A DNA stretch of 64,000 nucleotides from Zea mays (Eukaryota; Streptophyta; Magnoliopsida; Poales; Poaceae). The translations under genes and the position numbers were made by a program. Positions 58,897-64,000 of this stretch are shown one piece after another. Positions within the stretch are counted from its first letter, which is position 1; each line of letters begins with the position of its first letter. The notes below the pieces were generated by a model. The model was not told the origin of the DNA and did not search any database. It saw only the letters and a list, made by a program, of their open reading frames with translations. The stretch lies in contig NC_050104.1 of assembly GCF_902167145.1 (NCBI RefSeq), positions 103,675,849 through 103,739,848 of the forward strand, given 5' to 3'.

Positions 58897-59827
58897 TAGA
58901 TGTGCTTGGAAGAATACATATGACAAAAGTATTAAATAGGTTAAGCTGCTCACGTAGAAGTGTTTGGTCACTATGTTATTAAACAAAGATTCCGGTCTAA
59001 ATTCCAATTTATGTCCTTCCACTGTATCCTAAAATATTATGGAATAATGCTGGAAGATGAATACACCACTGGATTGAAACTCATGTAGAAATATGTTTGC
59101 ACAGAAGCTGATTTCTAGTTCCTTCATTGCAAACTTATTTATTTTTCCATCTCGGATTCTCGAGTGTAATTGGATAGCCAAGGAAGAAACCGTTTTATTT
59201 TGTTTATTACTAATGGCAGTTGGTGGCCTTGGATCCCTATTACGGAATCGATTTTTTTTTTACTGATTCAGTTAAACAAACATCATATCATGCTGTGATC
59301 GTTATAGGTTTTAATGGTCAAGTTATAGATGATACTATCTGCAAATTTCAACTGAATATAAAATGATTTATCAAACTTATATACAAGTCAAACTGTTGAA
59401 GACTAGGAGACTAGTTTTTTGTTAATCAAAACATGTACGTACAAGCTACAACTCGGAAAAAAAAAACAGATACACGCATGAGTTAGCGTTGTGAGAGTTA
59501 AGTGTCCAATCCCGTTTGTAATGGCATTCCTCGATTTTCAATGAATCTTTCTGAATTCGCAAAAAAAAAAAAAAACATTTCGTTTTGAAAACAACTTCTT
59601 GTCCACATATATATACACAACGAAAAGCTCGTCCAGTATTGCTCTTATTTAGGACGATCAGATGTACACATCCTTACATAAGTTACAGACGATATTTGAG
59701 AATAGATCGACCTATTGACATGGATGGGTTGATTGAGAGACCCACAGAAAGACCAAAGATTTCACATGGTGATACGATCGGCGCGGCGTGCATGCACATG
59801 GACACCTGCAGGGCTAGCTCCACGGAC
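58897..59827. other. No gene seen; 3' flank of the small gene
   Basis: AT-rich, with an A run at 59561-59575. Probably contains the 3' UTR of the gene at 59828-60028; a poly(A) signal could not be chosen. Confidence 0.35.
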
Positions 59828-60028
59828 CTAGCTGCTGGAGGCGGTGGCATGGAACCTGGCGATGAACGCCGACGCCTTCATGTCGACGTCGCGCTCGCCA
59901 ACGTACCACAGGCCATCCTCGTCACTCGGCCGCACCTTCCTGGACGACCGCCGCGGCTGCTCGTACCCCGGCTCGTCGGCGTAGTACCCGCCTCCTGACC
60001 CGCCGAAGCAAGACAGGCTGGCTCCCAT
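59828..60028 (-). CDS. Small plant protein, MGxxLSC N-terminus, probably a genuine host gene
   Basis: 66 residues, single exon. Begins MGASLSCFGGSGGG: Gly2 and Cys7 fit N-myristoylation plus palmitoylation, so membrane attachment is likely. Then RRSSRKVRPSDEDGLWYVGE and RDVDMKASAFIARFHATASSS. The VDxKAxxFIxxFH ending recurs in small plant proteins of unknown function, some grouped with DUF761. Codons are GC-rich at third positions, unlike the AT-rich flanks. A TATA box at 60200-60207 gives a leader of about 140 nt. It lies in low-copy DNA away from the retrotransposon nest. Function unknown. Alternative: a truncated gene copy. Confidence 0.7.
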   Translation of the reverse strand: MGASLSCFGGSGGGYYADEPGYEQPRRSSRKVRPSDEDGLWYVGERDVDMKASAFIARFHATASSS

Positions 60029-60199
60029 TCCGGCGGCGACCGACCGATCACCCGAAGCTTCTCTCGGAGTCGGAGCACAGCACAGACGACAGTTTCAGGC
60101 ACTGGACGCGGTAAGCTCACTAGGAAACTTCTGCTGCCTGCTGCTGGAGGGTGTGGTAGTTGTGCTCGGAGGTCGGAGGGCAACCGGGTCTCCTCCCCA

Positions 60200-60207
60200 A
60201 TTTATAG
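60200..60207 (-). promoter_or_regulatory. TATA box of the small gene
   Basis: Minus strand CTATAAAT, 172 bases upstream of the ATG, in a GC-rich promoter-proximal region. Confidence 0.65.
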
Positions 60208-61560
60208 CGGAGGGCAGCGGACGGCGGCCAGGAGATCGCTTCTGCGGAGGCATCCGACGGCCGGGACCGATCGGCTCATCGAGCGGGCCACGCGTTGTGC
60301 ACGTCGGGAGAAGACGACGAATAGACTGCAGATTCTTTCTTCAGACTCCTCCAGCTATCTTCATGGATGAACCCCCTGCAATGTCTGAACAGGTAGGTAG
60401 TTTTGCTCTGCGAACAATATTGATCCGATCGAGTGCTGACTGCTGATGATGATGGATTACTTGGATTTGGTAATAATGGAAGGCAAATGGGCTTTCCATA
60501 TATTCACACGATCACCTTAAGCTAGCTAGCTAGCTAGCTATAGCTAGTGCTAGTCCGGGGTTTAAGCCAGAGCATTTTTTAAAAATCTTTTCTGACATCA
60601 TGCAATTGAGATAAGGAATAGCTAGTAGATCGAGTGCTCTGCTCAGATAGCAAATAAAAGTTTGTGGCGATAAGCCGGCATCTCAGAGAGTCACTAATAC
60701 GTGCGGTCATTTCAGGGTCGTTGTTTTTTTATATATAATTAGTTATTGTACCTGTACGTCCATCGAAGATTTGGTCTACCCTACTAATTGTGGTGAGATC
60801 ACACTGTTCGCTACCTCATGCATGCATGTGTGATAATCGACGCAGTACGGGTTAGACGGTAGCTAGCGGCTCGATTTGCATTGGCAGACCTATAGGGGTG
60901 TTTTGGTGCCCTAATTATTGTACCCCCAGACACTTTTCTGTGATAGATATTATCGGTCGACCTCTTTTCTGTAAAGCGATTAGTACAAGTGTAAATAGAT
61001 TTCCCTCACACAGCTTAGGCTAAGGCTATACCTCAGAGTGTGCATGCAGCTTCTATTGATCAAACCTATATTGCCTGAAAGAGAGACAAAGAACACCATC
61101 CACTTAACTCTCTTATTCCTTACCGTTTAGGGCCGGTACAGATTACAGTCGCAGCAAATTGTGCCTGTTCTTCTTGCCTTTCAGCTCGCGTAGTTATTCT
61201 CGCACATGTCTCCCACAGCAACAAGAGCTAGACACATTTCAGGGCCAATATGCAAGTGATGAGATAAGGATTAAGAGCGAGGTCGTGGACGTACAATATA
61301 TAGTTTGGTAAGTAGGACCAGTCAAAAGAAGGACACAACTTTCCAAAAAGCTGCCGCGCTGATAATCACACTGCAAAGTGCAAGTTGCGACTTGCGAGCC
61401 CTTGCGTGCCTAAGCTGCAACTTTCACAGCCGTCTGAGAAAGAGTACGTGCACTGGCTAATGCTCTCTATTTTTCGTTTTTTTTCTTCTCCCCGTTTTAG
61501 CATCTCCAACCATGGGTCCTAAATAATAAGAGTCCTAAAACTTGAAATAGTCCTAGACTC
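60208..61560. other. Intergenic, no gene seen
   Basis: Upstream region of the small gene, then AT-rich DNA. A GCTA simple repeat is at 60519-60541. No recognised coding sequence. Confidence 0.4.
60519..60541. repeat. GCTA simple repeat
   Basis: Five tandem GCTA units plus partial ends. Confidence 0.95.
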
Positions 61561-61567
61561 CTAGTTC

Positions 61568-61651
61568 GAGTGGCTTGTGTCCAACGCGTAAGGTTGATTG
61601 TTGGACCAGGAGTGGCTTGCGTCCAACATGGGAGATTGATTGTTGGACCAG
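61568..61651. repeat. 42-bp tandem duplication
   Basis: GAGTGGCTTG at 61568 and 61610; both units end GATTGATTGTTGGACCAG. About 85% identical. Confidence 0.9.
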
Positions 61652-61726
61652 TAGTTTGACTAACGTACGTGGGGAGGTTAACCCCGTGCCTGGGCGGAGG
61701 ACATGCACATGCGCAGATACATACAT

Positions 61727-61862
61727 GGAGATCCTATTTTTATGGTAGATCTGATAATTATGGTATATCGTGGAAGTTTTTGTTACATGTACGCAAATTT
61801 TGGATGACATTTTCGTTTCCATTACATGCACGCAAAAATCGGATGACTCCATAAATATAGGA
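61727..61862. repeat. Short inverted-repeat segment, MITE-like
   Basis: GATCCTATTTTTATGG near 61730 pairs with CCATAAATATAGGATC near 61848 (15 of 16), enclosing about 105 bases that themselves hold a partial duplication (TTACATGTACGCAAATTTTGGATGAC / TTACATGCACGCAAAAATCGGATGAC). Confidence 0.6.
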
Positions 61863-61964
61863 TCGCTCTAACAACCATGCAACTATGCTCCCTATAACCA
61901 GTTTATGATATTTGCTGATACTAATTATGCTACGGTGTACGTAGGTATTTATGTAATTTGGTAC

Positions 61965-62643
61965 TGTTGGTCCTTGTTCTCGAATGCTATACATCAAGAG
62001 CAAGACAACACGATTGTTAATAATTAGAGACATTCATCCTTCGAAGCATTATCTCCTTTTGGATATAATGATCTCTAGACAAAGGTCATGAAGGGTATAC
62101 CTTCATCATCTCAGTGAACAAACATAAATAAGGGTACATGAAATAAAAAAGGATATAAATAATGATTATATAACGGTAGTTTATCTATATTCTTATTTCT
62201 TAAACATAAACAAACATCCATGATATTCATATTACTTTGTTACCTTCGGCTTGTCAGAAGGTGAAAATGCGAGAGTGACACAAGAGTGATTACAATCCAT
62301 CGTGAACAGTACGGTGTTACTGTTCATCTATTTATAGGCACGGGACGCAGCCCGGATAAGATTACATTCATGCCCCTGACATCTATTATTAATCATAATA
62401 CAAACTATCAAGGACTAAGTAGTCTTTTCTTTCTTAGGTCGGTTTCGTCCTTCATCTTCGCTAACATGCCAAGCTGAAGCTCCTTTAGCCATAGTTTCGG
62501 CGTCCATCCATGTTGCCTTCGGGTTGTATCCTCATATCACACGCCTTCATCCCAAAGCCGAAGCTTCCTGTAATAGTCTATGTCATACTAAAAACATATG
62601 GTTAGTCACGTTTTTGAGCTTCGGAAGAGGAAGGCCCCCAACA
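61965..62643 (-). repeat. Element G: 3' LTR of a Tat-lineage element (679 bp)
   Basis: Minus strand TGTTGGGGGCC...ACCAACA. Related to the element A LTR and with the same TATA context. Immediately right of it, minus-strand AGGGGCTAC (62644-62652) is the end of a Tat polypurine tract, so this is a 3' LTR with its internal region to the right. Left flank GGTAC (61960-61964) would be the target duplication. Confidence 0.8.
62328..62337 (-). promoter_or_regulatory. TATA box of LTR G
   Basis: Minus strand CTATAAATAG, same as 6896-6905. Confidence 0.65.
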
Positions 62644-62652
62644 GTAGCCCCT

Positions 62653-64000
62653 TGTCACACTCAGATTTAAGGAACAAAGTCGGGTGCATCTCATACATGC
62701 GCCAAATAAGACAACATATATAATAACAGAGTGTATAGAGATAAATGTCACAATAAAATCAGAGTACTTATTACATAGCGGAAGTCTTACAAAATAAAAG
62801 ATGAATATAGCAGGAACTAAAATCTATTCTTGGCGCCAAAAAGCTGACTGGGAGACGCCACCTAGATCAAGTCGAAAGCCTCGGTGTTAGGCTGCTCCTC
62901 TTCTACCACCTATTCTTCTCCTGTGGGGGAGGGGGGGTGAGACAGCAAGAGTGAGCTCACACATGTTCATCGCTTAACATGTTGTGGGGAATAATGTGCA
63001 TGAACTCACCAAAGGTGGGAGTTCATGTGAAGTGTAAGACAAATCAATGTAATAAAGGCTGAAGCTGAGCATTACTTTATAAGTTGGTCAAAATTTTGTT
63101 AGCAGTTACTAAGTGTAAGTATATACCAAACCGTAGTAATAATAAGTAAAACAAATAATAAAATAATCTCAATGGAATGAAATGACAAATTAAATTTAAG
63201 TTCCATAAATTAATCATGTGAGTGTCCGAGCAGCTCATGACCGTGAGCACGGCTAGTATACCAGTTTTACACTCTACAGAGGTTGCACATCTTTACCCAC
63301 AAGTCGTGTTACCCATTTGCCACGGAGTTGATCAGACCCCATACACCTATACCAAGGAAGCGAGGCAGGGTACCACTATGAGGCCTTTACAAAGTTCCAC
63401 TAGCTTCAGAAAACCCGTTACAGTTTATAGGAAGCTCCAGTGTAGGAATCCCTCGCCTGACCGCCATCGCAGCAAAATCAACCCAAGGACCTCCCTACAC
63501 TGACCACTCCCCTACTGTCCTTGCCCCTTTCGGGTAAGGTAGTCATCCACTAGCTTTCCTAGTTAATCAGCCAAGGACGTCCCATTAAACCCTTGTGGTA
63601 GCACTGTTTTCCTAGGTGGTTCTCCATGTTCCCATTAACATAATGATCTTATCATGAACAGTAAATAATGAACAAATAATAAAAAGTGTAATCATGAGTA
63701 GTGAATATCTCTATACCCAAATCCACATAAAGCAATAGCATGTACTACCCAAAATTTAGTAGTAGAACTAGTGGTGAAACAAGGTATAAAGATAGTCAAA
63801 ATCTAGGATAACCTATTGGGTCCCATCAAAATTAACCTATGCAGATCATTATGATTAATAAGAACATGATTGAGTAAAAGAAGTGATCAAGGGCACAACT
63901 TGCCTTCCACGAGCTCCTGCCCAGCAGTCTCAACCAGCTGAACCTCAGGATCCTCAGTAGCTTGCTCGTCTACTCGCATCGACACAATACATACATAGTA
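62653..64000 (-). mobile_element. Element F: antisense chromovirus LTR, right end outside window
   Basis: Starts TGTCACACTC on the plus strand, i.e. ends GTGTGACA like the D LTR. Holds regions matching LTR E and, in reverse complement, LTR D (CCGTGAGCACGGCTAGTATACCAG; TTACAAAGTTCC). It abuts the G polypurine tract after only 9 bases, so F inserted into G there (possible duplication CCCCT, 62648-62652). Confidence 0.75.
62862..63969 (-). other. Candidate spliced acidic ORF in LTR F (one stop)
   Basis: Exon 63969-63904 (66 nt, the same length as D) reads EQATEDPEVQLVETAGQE and ends GAAG|GCAAGT. Exon 62920-62862 (59 nt, the same length as D) follows CCCCACAG, starts EGEE then a TAG, then continues VVEEEQPNTEAFDLI and stops. 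Frame and splice words match B and D. Confidence 0.45.

Noticed and set aside
60153..60446. 97-codon plus-strand ORF opposite the small gene promoter
   Set aside because: Overlaps the TATA box and leader of the minus-strand gene and has no domain.

Overview
The window looks like intergenic DNA of a large-genome panicoid grass, most likely maize (Zea mays) or a close Andropogoneae relative. The evidence is nested LTR retrotransposons, CGAAGG-rich Tat-lineage gypsy elements, Tekay/Del-type chromoviruses with LTRs of 3.6-4.0 kb, a Helitron carrying host gene fragments, and GC-rich short plant coding sequence. The species call is inference; no search was run.

Layout, with minus-strand elements reading right to left. 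(A) 1-7121: Tat-lineage gypsy element, minus strand, with an intact protease-RT-RNaseH-aRNaseH-integrase ORF but no gag, and a spliced gene on the opposite strand downstream of integrase. (C) 7122-9191 plus 22841-30893: older, decayed Tat element on the plus strand, its 5' part lost behind A and its RT split by B. (B) 9192-22835: chromovirus, minus strand, both LTRs, target duplication ATCAC, gag-pol with one frame break. (E) 30894-32096 and again from 53059: antisense chromovirus LTR fragment. Inside E lies a 225-bp Tourist-like MITE (target duplication TTA); inside the MITE a Helitron (32198-52928, A/T flanks); inside the Helitron a young, apparently complete chromovirus (D) 32423-45964 (target duplication TACCA, 3621-bp LTRs). 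Without D the Helitron is about 7.2 kb and carries intron-containing fragments of ARP3, an LRR receptor kinase, an iron superoxide dismutase and a probable NDR-kinase first exon, all in the Helitron's sense orientation. 53500-61964 is lower-copy DNA with one credible small host gene (59828-60028, minus). (G/F) 61965-64000: a Tat 3' LTR whose polypurine tract is interrupted by another antisense chromovirus LTR.

Two observations stand out. First, chromoviruses B and D both have an extra ORF between primer binding site and gag-pol, and in both its N-terminus resembles the histone H3 tail (MARLRHTARKS in D, PRTRKTARKSTG in B, against ARTKQTARKSTG in H3), including the K9-centred ARKS motif. Each ORF1 and gag-pol ATG sits at or within 4 nt of a 3' splice-site-like sequence, so splicing may choose between the two proteins. 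Second, the LTRs of B, D, E and F, though highly diverged, each contain a short acidic exon of length divisible by three in the same phase, ending at a GC-type donor (AAG|GC). In B and D, and with one extra stop in F, it joins in frame to a second acidic exon. Both look like under-described chromovirus protein-coding systems.

Everything was read by eye; LTR difference counts are approximate, and family names rest on domain order and motifs.
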